DNA from: an uncultured Burkholderiales bacterium | GTDB taxonomy: Bacteria > Pseudomonadota > Gammaproteobacteria > Burkholderiales > Burkholderiaceae | Assembly (NCBI GenBank): GCA_946480465.1 | Contig: CAMLJY010000005.1 | Coordinates: 62,001 to 126,000 of the forward strand | Direction: 5' to 3' | DNA: 64,000 nt | In this document: positions 48,710 to 60,700 of the stretch, one piece after another | How positions within the stretch are numbered: the first letter of the stretch is position 1 | Layout: each line of letters opens with the position of its first letter | The notes under the pieces: generated by a model | Told to the model about the DNA's origin: nothing | The model's input: the letters and a program-made list of their open reading frames with translations, nothing else | Database searches by the model: none | Program-made: the position numbers and the translations under genes

Positions 48710-51700
48710 ATGCGCACCAGGAACACCGGCCCGGAGGGCGGGGAGGGGCAGCATTCCACGCTGCCGACGCTGTCCGAGATCTTCAACGGGCCGCTCGCCG
48801 AGCGCATGCGGGCGCTGGTGCGGCGTCGCCGGCAGGCGCGCGCCGGGCTGCCCGTCCGGCAGCCGCCGGCCGGTGGAACGCCGCGGCCGCCGCACCCCCC
48901 CCGCCTGGAGCCGATGGAGCCGCGCCTGCTGCTGGCGGCCGACCTGGGCGTGATTGATGCTGCGTCTTTCGTGGCTTATTTCGACAGCGTGCAGGCGCAG
49001 CTCGACAGCGAGGTATTCGCCGCCCCGGTGCCCCTGATCGGCACCCAGCTGGCGCAGCTTCCGTCGGGGCGCATCGCCCAGAACCTGGCCGATGCGCTGC
49101 AGGGCTTCTCGATCGCGCGGACGCCGGGCACGGCGGTCAGCGCCGCTGACGTCACGGCGGCGCTGCGCACGTCGCTCGGGTCCCTGATCCAGGGGGACGC
49201 GATCGCGGTCTCGTCGGCCCCCGGCAGCACCGAGGTCCAGTTCACGCTGACGCTGGCCGGCCACAGCGCCGAGCGCATCGACGTCGACCTGGCGCTGGGC
49301 GCGGACCCGCTGATCTCGCCGCGCCTGGGCATCGCCGACGAGGTGAGCCTGAGCCTCGACTGGCAATTCGACCTGGCGTTCGGCGTGCTGCAGGACGCGC
49401 AGACGCTGCAGACGCGCATGTACTTCGGCACCGGGGCCGCCGACGAACTGAAGCTCGACAACCTGCGTGCCGTGCTCGATGGCGGCAGCGATGGCAGCTT
49501 CGCGGCCAAAGGCACGGCGGGCGTGTTCGGCGCGCTGATCCGGCAGGACCAGGGCACGCCCGCCACCGACGATGCCGCGGCCGTGGCGCCGCTGCCGAGC
49601 CAGTTCAGCGGCAGCTACCGCATCGACCTCAGCGGCGGCGGCAGCGACCGGCGCGTCTCGCTCGAGGAAATGGCGAGCCTGCGTGCCGTGGGCCGCCTGA
49701 ACGGCCTGGCCGAGGTGCACCTCGACCTCGATGCCTCGCTGGTGCCCGACTTCGCCGACGTGTCCGACTCGGACCGCGTCTTCAACCTCGGGGTCGAGTC
49801 CGACGTGCTGATGCGCCAGGTCTTCACCGAGGCCGTCACCACCGCCGACCAGTTCGGCGACCCGATGGTGCTCAGCTACTCGAACGTGCGGCTGGACCTG
49901 GGCAAGTTCTTCAGCGGCTTCTTCGATCCGGCGGTCGAGTTCCTGCAGACGGCGCTGACGCCGTTCGAGCCCATCGTCGATTTCCTGACCCTGCCGATCC
50001 CGGTGCTCAGCGACATCGGCGAGGCGGTGGGCTACGGCAGCATCACCCCGATCGACCTCGGCATCCTGACGACGCCCTTCTCCGACCTGAGCGCGGAGCA
50101 GAAGAACGCGACGCTGGACAAGCTGACCCGCGCCAAGTTCGTGCTGGGCGTGCTGAATGCCTTCCTCGACCTGAAGCCGGTGGGCGAGGGCCTGCCGGAC
50201 ACGGTGGACCTGGGCGACCTGAGCCTGCAGCTGACCGGCAACAGCCGCAACAGCGGCTTCCGGCCGCTGAAGACCGAGGTGCAGAAGGAAGAGACGAACA
50301 AGGACGTGGTGGGCGACATCGCCAAGAGCCAGGATCCGGCGGCGAAGACCTTCTCCAACGGCTACGCCACCCTGAACGGGAACCTGACGCTGCCGTTCCT
50401 GAACGACCCGGCCGAGGTGCTGAAGATGCTGCGCGGGGACACGTCCCCGGAGCTGATCAACTTCGGGCTGGACCTGGACTTCGGCTACACCTTCGGGCGC
50501 GATTTCGTGATCCCGCCGCTGCCGATCCTGAACGCGCGGCTGCAGTTCGACATCGGCGCCGCGTTGAACCTGGACGCCGGCTACGACCTCACCGGCGCCG
50601 CGCACCTGGTGCGCAGCCTGGACTTCTCCAGCGAGGCCGCGCTGCAGCAGAGCGTGAAGGACAACCTGCACCGCCTGCGCGACGGGCTGTACTTCGACGA
50701 CCACTTCGGCGAGGACGCACCGGACGACCTGCAGGACGGCGACCGCGGCACGTCCACGGTGAATTCGGACTTCGGCCCCGACGACTCCGATCACCCGGAG
50801 CTGACCCTCTTCGCGAAGATGTCAGCCGGTGCGAGCGTCGGTGGCGACATCTTCATCGCCGAGTTCGATGCCGGCGTCGACGTCTTCTTCGACACCAGCG
50901 TCTTCCTCGATTTCAACGACCTGCCCGAGCCGGAGCCGGGCGAAGACGCGCAGGCCGACTACGTGCACGACCTGCTCGTGGGCGACCCGACCGAGGTGCC
51001 GGACACGCCCTACGTCTACGACGGCCGCGTGCGGCTGGACGAGCTGGCGCTGGTGGCGCAGGCCGACCCGTTCGGCGTGCTGAATTCCTCCGGCGCGCTC
51101 ACCGCCGGCCTGGAAGCCTTCGTCAATGCCAGCGTCGGCTTCGGGCCGTTCAAGGTGACGCTGCTGAACGAGACCTTCACGCTGGTCAGCGTCAACATCT
51201 TCGACTTCGACATCCACAAGCTCAGCGACGCGCAGGTGCTGGCCGGCCAGGTGCTGCGGCCGCCGGTGCTGGGCGAGGTGGCCGACGGGACCTTGCGCCT
51301 CTTCATGGGCGAGGATTCCGGCGCGCGCCGGCGCAACACCGCGCCCAACCGCTCGGGCGACGAGGCCGCGGCCGGCGGCGTGATCGTCGACGAGGGCTAC
51401 CGCATCACCTCGCTGGGTCTCACCGACCCGGCTCGTCCCGAGGGCGGCGAGACGCTGCTCGTGACCTACCTCGTGTTCGAGGACGGCGAGCGCGTCGAGC
51501 GGGCGCGGCAGACCTTCACCGGCGTGCACCGCATCACGGCCGACGCCGGCATGGGCGACGACTACCTCGTCGTCGACGACGAGGTGCGGGCGGCCGTGCA
51601 CTTCGATGGCGGCGGCGGCGCGGACATCCTGTCCAGCGAGGGCGGCGGCGCGGCCGAGCTGATCGGCGGTGAGGGGAACGACCTGCTGATCGGCGGCGCG

Positions 51701-54700
51701 GGCCACGACCTGCTCGATGGCGGGGCCGGCGACGACGTGCTGGAAGGCGGTGCCGGGCGCGACCGCCTGCTCGGAGCCGAGGGCGACGACCGCCTGGATG
51801 GCGGCCTGGACGACGACCTGCTCGCCGGCGGCGCCGGCGGCGACACCTATGCCTGGTCGGCGGGCCAGGGCACGGACAGCTTCAGCGAGGCTGCCGGTGC
51901 CGGCGGGACGGACCGCATCACCATCACCGGCAGCGCGGCGGCGGACGTCTTCGAGCTGGCCTCGGTCAGCCGCGACGGCGGCAGCGCCGTGCAGTTGACG
52001 GCGCGCGAAGCGAGCGGCAGCGCCGCGGTGCTGCTGATCGACGACATCGAGGAGATCGCCGTCAACGCCGGCGCCGGCGCGGACGAATTCACGGTGGGCG
52101 AGCTCAGCGGCACCGACGTGCGGCAGCTGGCCATCGACCTGGCCGCGCCCGGCGCCGTGGGCAGCGATGCGGACGGCGACCACGTGGTCTTCGCCGGCAC
52201 CGCGGGCGCGGACACGCTGGTCGTCGAAGGCGTGGTCGCCAGCTTCGTCCGCACCGACTTCGCAAGCCACCCCGGCGGCGGCACCAGCACGCCGGTGGAC
52301 AAGCCGGCGGTGCAGCTCAGCGACACCACCCCGGGGCGCGAGAGCCGCTTCTTCATCATCAACAGCTCACCGGAGCGCGACACGCTGGAAGTGCGCGGCC
52401 AGGGTGGGGACGACACGCTGACGCTGTCCGCCGGCAGCGCCGGCATCGGCGTCGCCGGCCTCATCGGCGTCACGCTCGATGGTGGCGAGGGCGACGACCT
52501 GCTGGTCGCCGCCTTCGACGACGCCACGCTGCAAGGCGGCACCGGCCAGGACACGCTGCGCGTGCAGGGCGATGGCCAGGCCAGCATCGGCAGCAGCATG
52601 CTGGCGCTGTTCCCGGCCGAGCTGCAGGTGTCGCGCACCAGCGCCGGCGGCGTGCCGGTCGCCGACCGCCTGGTGCACGGCGGCGTCGAGGCCTATGAGC
52701 TGATGCTGCCGTCCGAAGGCAGCGGCAGCGACCTGCGCGTGGTGGGCACGATGGCCGGCAGCCTCGTCATCCAGGCCTCGTCCGGCAGCAACCGGATCGC
52801 GCTGGAATCCATCGCCGGCCCGGCCACCGTGCGGCTCGCCGGCGGCAGCAATGCCGTCACGGTCGGCCGTGACGGCTCGCTGGCCGGCATCGTGGGCGAC
52901 CTGCAGGTGCAGGGCGGCAGCGGCCGGGACACGCTCACTTTCGATGCCAGCGCCGAGGTCGCGGGCCAGTCGCTGCGCATCGAGCCCGATGCCATCACAG
53001 GCGCCAGCTTCGGCGCCGGTGCGCTGCGCTACGACGCGGGCGTGGACAGCGTCGAACTGCGGCTGGGCCTCGGTGCGGACGAGGTGATCGTTCCGGCGCT
53101 CACGCGGCACGTCATCGTCGACACCGGTGCCGGCAGCGACCGCGTGCAGGCCACGCTGGCCGGCGCGCCCACGGGCCAGCCCGGCGCACCGGGGCTGGAC
53201 ACGCGCGCGGCCGAGCAGGTGGACTTCGCCAACGAGGGCAACGCCGCCTCGACCGACTGGCTCATCACCGCCAACCAGCTGCGGGCCGGCCACCCGGGCG
53301 TGCTGGACCCGCTGGTGCCGGGCGCCTACGACCAGGTGCTGCTGCAGACCAGCGGCGCGCAGCAGGTGACGCTGGCGCTGGGCGACGGACCCGGCGCCGA
53401 CCGCCTGCGCGTCTGGGACCTGGCGACGCCGACCCAGGTGCTGCTGCGCGGCGGTGACGACGAGGTGATCATCGGCGACGACCGCGCCGGGGCCCGGCGC
53501 GCGCTGGCCGACCTGGACGCCGTGCTGCGGCTCGATGGCGGCAGCAGCGCCGAGAGCAGCGGCGACTCGCTGCGGCTGGACGACCGCAGCAACACGCTGG
53601 CCGGCGGCAGCGACCCGGCCCTGCCCAGCCTGGTGCTCGGCCCGCAGGCCATCAGCGGCATCGCGATGGGCACGCAGGCGCGCATCGAGCACGCGGGCTT
53701 CGGCACGCTGGCGGTGGCGCTGGCGGACACGCCGGACAACGTGCGCGTGCTGGACACCAGCGTGCCGACGGTGCTGGACCTGGGCGGCGGCGACGACCGC
53801 CTGGTGATCGAACAGGCCTCCGCCGGTTCGGCCTCGGCGCCGGGCATCGGGGTGGAGCTGGGCGCGGGCAACGACCACGCCACCGTCCTGGGCGGCACCG
53901 GGCTGTCGATCGGCGGTGGTGCCGATGGGGACACGCTCGTTTTCGACGTCAGCACGCTCACCGCGCCGAGCACCGGCGGCAGCCTGCGCGACGACGGCAG
54001 CCGGGGCCGGCTGAGCGGCCTCGGGCCGATCGGCGACGTGCGCTTCGACGGCATCGAATCGGCCGAGGTGGAACTGGGCCGGAACAGCGACGCGTTCGAG
54101 ATCGGCATCACCACGCCGGGGCTGACGGTCGCGGTGCGCGGCCGGGGCGGCGATGACGTGCTCAAGGTGGTCCGCCTACCCACGGCCGAGTTCGATGGCG
54201 GCAGCGGCGTCGACACCGTGGTGCTGGACATCCCCGCCGCGCCCTGGGCGCTGGAGGACACGCCGGCCGGGCCGCGCCCGGTGCATGCCGCGCTGATCGA
54301 TCACCTGAACGTGACGGCCGAGTCGCTGCACATCGACAACCGCCAGTACGCCGGCCGCGTGGACTGGCGCATCGTCGATGGCGTGGTCTCCGCGGCCGAT
54401 CCGGACGGCGTGGCCGCGCCGATCGCGCTGGCCTTCGCCGACGCGGCGGACCAGGTGCGCATCGTCGGCGGCGCCGGTGCCGGCGGCCTGGCCGACGACA
54501 GCCTCGTGGTCACCGCCACCAGCAACCCGATGGACGCCACGCTGGACGGCAACCGCATCGAGCTGCTGGCCGGCCGCGTGGTGCTGGAACGCATCGGCAG
54601 CGCCGACGGCTACGCCGGCCTGCAGGCCGCCATCGATTTCGACGAACTGCCGGCCGCGGCCGCCGCGTACACCGAGAACGGCTTTTCCATCAGCGCCAAC

Positions 54701-57700
54701 ACCGGGCTGCTGCGCGACGCGCGCTTCGGCCCCGCGCTGGGTGCGGCCGCGGCGGGCACGGTCTACACCGTCCAGAGCAGCGCCGGCAACGCCTTCGCGT
54801 TCCACGCACTGGACCTGGCCGCGCCGGGGGCCGTGGCCGGCGGCAGCGTGCTCCTGACCGGCACCACCGTGAACGGCAGCACCGTCACGCAGACGCTGAG
54901 CTTCGCGGCCGGCGAACCGTTCTCGACCCGGAGCATCAGCCTGGCGCTGGCCCCCGGATTCGCGGCACTGCGCACGCTGCGCATCGACCTCGGCGCCGCC
55001 AGCGGCATCCTGCTGGACAACCTGGTGCTGCGCGAGACCCTGGCCTACAGCGGCGCGGCGACCGTGGCGGCGAGCCCGGTGCCAAGCACCCGCTTCACCG
55101 ACGACCCGGCGACGCCGGTCGACGAATCGGTGTTCGACCTGTGGTTCCTCGGCGCCCAGTCGGGCGGCGCGGTGGTGGTGGACTACAGCCGCAACGGCCT
55201 ATTCGACAGGCACTTGCAGTTCGGCAGCGGCAGCCTGTTCTTCGGCGTGCCGCTGGCGGTGGAGTCCCTGCCCGGCGCGGTCACGCGCTTCAGCTTCGCG
55301 GGGGACCTGGCGCTGCCCGCCGGCACCACGGTGCGGGTGCTGGACGACCGGGCCGTCTCGGTGTGGGCCGACGACATCAGCGTCGGGGCCAACGTGCGCT
55401 TCGACGTCGCGGCGCTGAACCAGTCCGCCGGGGCCGGCGGCGGCCGGGGCGGCGGCAACGGCACCGCCGGGGCCGCCGGCAGCGGCGGCGTCGATGGCGG
55501 CAATGGCGGCGCCGGCAACGGCGGCACGGGCGGGGCCGGCGGCACCGGCACCGGCGCCGGCGGCGCGCCCGGCCTGGGCACCGCCAATGGCGGCGGCGGC
55601 AACTGGGGCGTGGGCGTGGAGGCCGGCGGCGGCGGTGGCGGGGGCGGCGGTGCCGGCGCCCACGTGTCCGGCGCGGGCGCGGGCGGCAGCGGCGGCGGGG
55701 GTGGCAGCGGCTTTGCCGGCGGCCTGGGCCAGGGCGGCGGCAGTGGCCAGGCGGATGCGACCGGGTTCGGCACCACCGCCGCCGGTGGCGGCGCCGGCGT
55801 CGGCACCGTCCAGGTGACGGTGACGCGCCGCTTCTTCGGCCTGCCGGCGCCGTCCTACGACATCTTCCAACCCTGGCAGGGCAACACCGACAGCGCGCCC
55901 GCCGGCTACGTCGTCGCGCCGCTGGGCTACACGGTCTCGCTGCCCTACAACGGCTCGGTCACGGTCAGCCACTTCCCCTTCATCGACACCTACACCACGC
56001 ATGGAGCGGCCGGGCTGGGTGCCGGCGGCGGCGGCGCCGGGGGTGGGGGCGGGGCGGGCGGCGCCTCCAACGAAGGCGATGGCGGCAACGGTGGCAACGG
56101 CGCCGACGGCACGGCCGGCGGTGCTGGTGCGGCCGGCCGTGCCGGCAGCAATGCGGGCACCGGCGATGCGCTGTCCGGCGGCGCCGGCGGCTCCGCCGGC
56201 GGCGGCGGTGCCGGGGGTGGACGCGGCGGCGGCGGTGGCGGCGGCGGTGGCGGCGGCGGCGACCTCGGCTTCTTCTCCACCGGCGGTGGTGGCGGCGGCG
56301 GCGGGGGCGGGCAGGGCGGCGTCGGCGGCCGCGGCGGCGCTGGCGGCGCGGGCGGCGGCGGCGGTGGGGCGCTGGAACTGCACGCCCAGGGCCGGCTCGA
56401 GTTCGCCAGCGGCACGCAGGCCAGCGCACGCGGCGGCAGCGGTGGCGCCGGCTCGACGGGTGTTGCCGGCAGCACGGGTTCGGGCCCCACCAGCCGGCAG
56501 CTGGGGGCCGACGATGGCGGCGATGGCGGCTTCGGCGGCACCGGTGGCGCTGGCGGTGCCGGCGGCGCGGGTGGCGGCGGTGGCGGTGGCGCCGGCGGCA
56601 CCATCCGCCTGGTCGGCTCGGTGCTGGATGCGCAGCCGCTGGTGGTGGACACGCGCGGCGGCGCGGGCGGCTTGAGCCCCGCCACCGGCCTCGGCGCGCC
56701 CGCCGGCGGCGTCGGCCGCCTGGTGCTCGGCAGCAACGACGGCGGTGGCGACCCCGCCATCGCGAACCGGCTGGGCGACCAGGCGCCCGACCGGTCGGCG
56801 GCGCCGCGCGCGGCCAACCCCTTCAATGGCGGCGTCGCGACGCCGCTGATCGCCGGCCTGCCCGCCGGCGCGGCGGCCTTCGGCCTGCTCGGGCCCGAGG
56901 TGACGGCGGCCACGCTCGGCCTCGGCGCCCCGGGTCCGGCCGACCTGTTCGCGGTGCTGCGCCTCGATGCCGACGACCCGCGCGTGCCGGACAGCGTGCG
57001 GGCGCGCTACCAGGGCTTCGACGCGGTGTTCTTCGTCAACCTGTCGGACGTGCCGCTGGTCGATCCCCGCATCGGCCTGAACGGCCAGGCGCCGGCGGCG
57101 CTGATGCAGTCGGTGCTGGGCGGCACGCAGGCCCTCGCGGCGCTGGCGCCGCACCAGGTGTGGATGACGCTGGTGCCGGACGACACGCCGGCGGTGTCGG
57201 TCTCCGCCGCGGCCTTCGGCAACGGCGCGGTCACGCCGCTGCAGCACCAGGCCCTGGCGCTCGGCGCGCCGCGCGTCGTCCAGGTGGCCGTGCCGCCCGC
57301 GCCTGCGCCGCAGCTGCTGGCCGGGCTGCAGGCGCTGGCGCTCGATGCCACGGGCACGCGCATCTACGCCGTCGATGCGGCGGACGGCGCGCTGCTGGTG
57401 GTGGACGCCGCCACGCTGGCGCTGCGCCAGCACTTCGGCGACGGCGCCGATGGCATCACCAGCCTGGCCGGCAGCCGCGGCGTCGCCGTGGCGCCGGGGG
57501 GCGAGCAGGTCTTCGTCGTCAGCGAGGGCGACCGGCGGCTCTCGGTCTTCGATCGCGACGCCAGCGGCGACCTGGCCTTCCGCACGGCGAATGCCGGCTT
57601 CAGTGCCGACGCGGTGCACGAGCACATCGCCGTGCATCCCGGCGGCCAGCTCGTGGCCACGGCCGGCGCCGACGGCGTGGCCGTCTACCGGCGCGACGCC

Positions 57701-60700
57701 GCGACCGGCGAGCTCACCACCGCGGCCCGGGGCGGCCCCGCGAACACCGCGGCGCTGGCCTGGAGCAGCGATGGCAGCCTGCTCTTCGCGCTCGGTGGCG
57801 GCACGCTGCACCTGCTGTCCGCCGACGATCTTTCGCCGCTGGGCCGGCAGGAAGGCCTGGCCGGCGCCAGCGCCGTCGCGCTCGTCGCGGCGCCGGGCGG
57901 CGTGGAGCATGTCTACGTCGCCGCCGCCGACGGCACGCTGCGCGTGTTCGAGCACCAGCCCGGCAGCACCGCGCTGGGCCCCGTGGAGACGCTGACCGAA
58001 GGCGTCGGCGGCATCCGCGGCCTGGCCGGTGCCGGCGGGCTGCTGGTGTCGGCGGACGGCTCGCTGGTCTACGTGCTCAGCCGCGGCCAGGCCAGCAACA
58101 CGCTGACGGCCTTCGCGCGGCATGCCGACAGCGGCACCCTGGAGTTCGTGCAGATCCTGCGCGGCGGCGCGGGGCTGTTCGCGCCGGCCGCGCTGGCCGG
58201 CGCGCCCGATGGCCGGGTCTTCCTGGCTTCGGAAGACGGCTTCGGCGCGGCGCGCGGCGGCCTGGCGGCTTTCGCGCAGGCGGCCTCGGGCACGCAGCAG
58301 GCCAAGGGCTTCACGGTGCGCTACGACACGCCCCACACGCTGGCCGGCGGCGCCATCGGAGGCGCCCCGCTGCTCAGCCACCTGGCCCTGCAGACCGGCG
58401 CCGACGACGACCTGATCCGCCAGGTCGAAGCCGCGCCGGTCGGCCAGCTGCTGATCGCCAGCGGCGGCGGGGCCGATGCGGTGGACCTGCTGAACCTGGG
58501 CCCCGCCACGTCGGTGCAGACCGGCGCCGGGGAAGACCGCGTCAGCGCGCGGTCGGACACGCCGGGCTCCGTGCTGCTGTCGGTGGACGCCGGCGCTGAC
58601 GCCGACAGCGTGGCGCTGCGTGAACTTGCGTCCGGCAACGCGTGGACCGTCCTGCTCGGCGCCGGCCAGGACGAGATCCAGGTCGCCGGCGAGAAGCTGC
58701 CGGCCACCGCGTCCGTCACGCTGGCCGGCGGGCCCGGCGGCGCCGACGATCGCGACACGCTGTACTTCAGCGCCGGCGATGGCGCCATCGAGCCGCCCAA
58801 CGCCGATGACTTCATCGACGGCACGATCCGCGTCGCCGGCGGCGGCCACGGCACGGTGGCCTACACCGGCATCGAAGACATCCCCGGCTTCACGCCCTCG
58901 CGCGCCGCCGTCGGCGGGCCCTACGCAATTGCCGAGGGCGAGGCGCTGGCGCTGCACGCCAGCGACACGGCCGCGACCGGCACCACCATCGTGCGCCGCA
59001 GCTGGGACCTGGACGGCGACGGCCTCTTCGGCGACGCGTCCGGCGCCAGCCCCGTCATCACCTGGAGCGAGCTGGCGGCGCGCGGCCTGGGCGACGACGG
59101 CCGCCACGAGATCAGCTACGAGGTGACCGACAGTGCCGGCCACGTCAGCTGGGACACCGGGGTGTTGACCATTGGCCGCACCGATCCCGAGTTATCGGTG
59201 ACCGGCGGGGCCGAGGCGTGGCTCGGCACCGCCCACACGCTGCACCTGGCCGCTGCCGACCCGGGCGCCGACCGCATCGCCACCTGGCGCATCGACTGGG
59301 GCGACGGCACGCCGGCCGAGCAGTACGCCGGCGACGCGACGACGGCCAGCCACGTCTACCTCCAGCCGGGTCTGTTCACCCCCGCGGTGGTCGCCGGCGA
59401 CGAGGACGGCAGCTACCACGCCGCGGTGCCCGCCGTCACCGTGCGGCCGCCGGCGCCCGCCATCACCTCCAGCGGCACCGGCACGCCACTGCGGCTGCAC
59501 GAAGGCCAGGGCATCACGCTGCTGGCCGAGGCCGCGGGCGGGCCGCTGGCCGTGCAATGGGACCTCGACGGCGACGGCCGCTACGGCGACGAGCTGCGCT
59601 TCGGCCACGCGGACGGCGCCAGCCTGGTGCTGGCCCCGGCCGACCTGGCCGCGCTGGGCCTGGACGAAGGCCCCGCGGACCGCGGCCTGGGCGTGCGCGT
59701 CGACTACGGCAGCGCCGCTGCGACCGGCAGCGCGATGCTGCACGTGGACAACGCGCCGCCCCAGGGCACGCTCGGCCACGGGCCGGCGCTGCCGGGCCAG
59801 CCGATCACCGAGGGCGGCAGCGCGCTCGTCCGCTTCACCGCGGTGAGCGACCCGTCAGCCGCGGACATGGCCGCGGGCTTGCGCTACTCGTTCGACTTCG
59901 ACAACGACGGCAGCTTCGAGCCCGGCTTCATCGGCCTCGCGAGCCCGGAGGTGCTGGTGCCCGCGGGCTTCCTGGCCGATGCCGGCATGCACACCGTGCG
60001 CGCCGTGGTCACCGACCGCGACGGCGGCAGCAGCGAGGCCTTCACCGGCATCCGCGTGGCGGAGGTGGCGCCGACGATCGTCGCCGACGGCGCGGCCAGC
60101 ACCCGCGAGGGCGAGAGCTACCGGCTCGACCTGCGCGTCAGCCCCGCCGACCCCGGCCACGACACCATCAGCGGCTGGACCGTGCACTGGGGCGACGGCC
60201 AGACGGAGACGGTGGCGGCGGCCTCCGCCTCGCTGACCCACGTCTTCGCGGACGACGGGCCGGTGACGATCGAGGTGCGCGCCCAGGACGAGGACGGTGT
60301 CTACGCGATAACGCACGATGTACTCGTGCTGAATGCGCCGCCCGTGCTGGCGCTGAGCGGCCCGGCCGGCGTCGAGGAGGGCGCGGCCTACGTGCTCGGC
60401 CTGGCCCATGCCGATCCCGGCGCCGACCGCATCACCCACTGGCGGATCGACTGGGGCGACGGCAGCAGCGAGACCGTGGCCGGCCACCTGCACGAAGCCC
60501 GCCACGCCTATGCCGACGACAGCGCGGGTGCCGCGCTGCAGATCACGGCCGTGGCCCACGACGAAGACGGCGCGACCACCGCCACGCAGTCGGTGACGGT
60601 GACCAACGTCGCGCCTGCCACCACGCTGTCAGGCATCGGCTCGCCGCCATCGGTGCTGGCTGGCGTGCCCGCCGGCGTGCTGCCGGCCGTCAACGAAGGC

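Noticed and set aside
55199..59143. Very long open reading frame on the minus strand opposite the giant gene
   Set aside because: Codon-position shadow of a GC-rich gene. The translation is low-complexity, Ala/Arg/Gly-rich and shows no domain, while the plus strand has clear RTX, propeller and PKD motifs.
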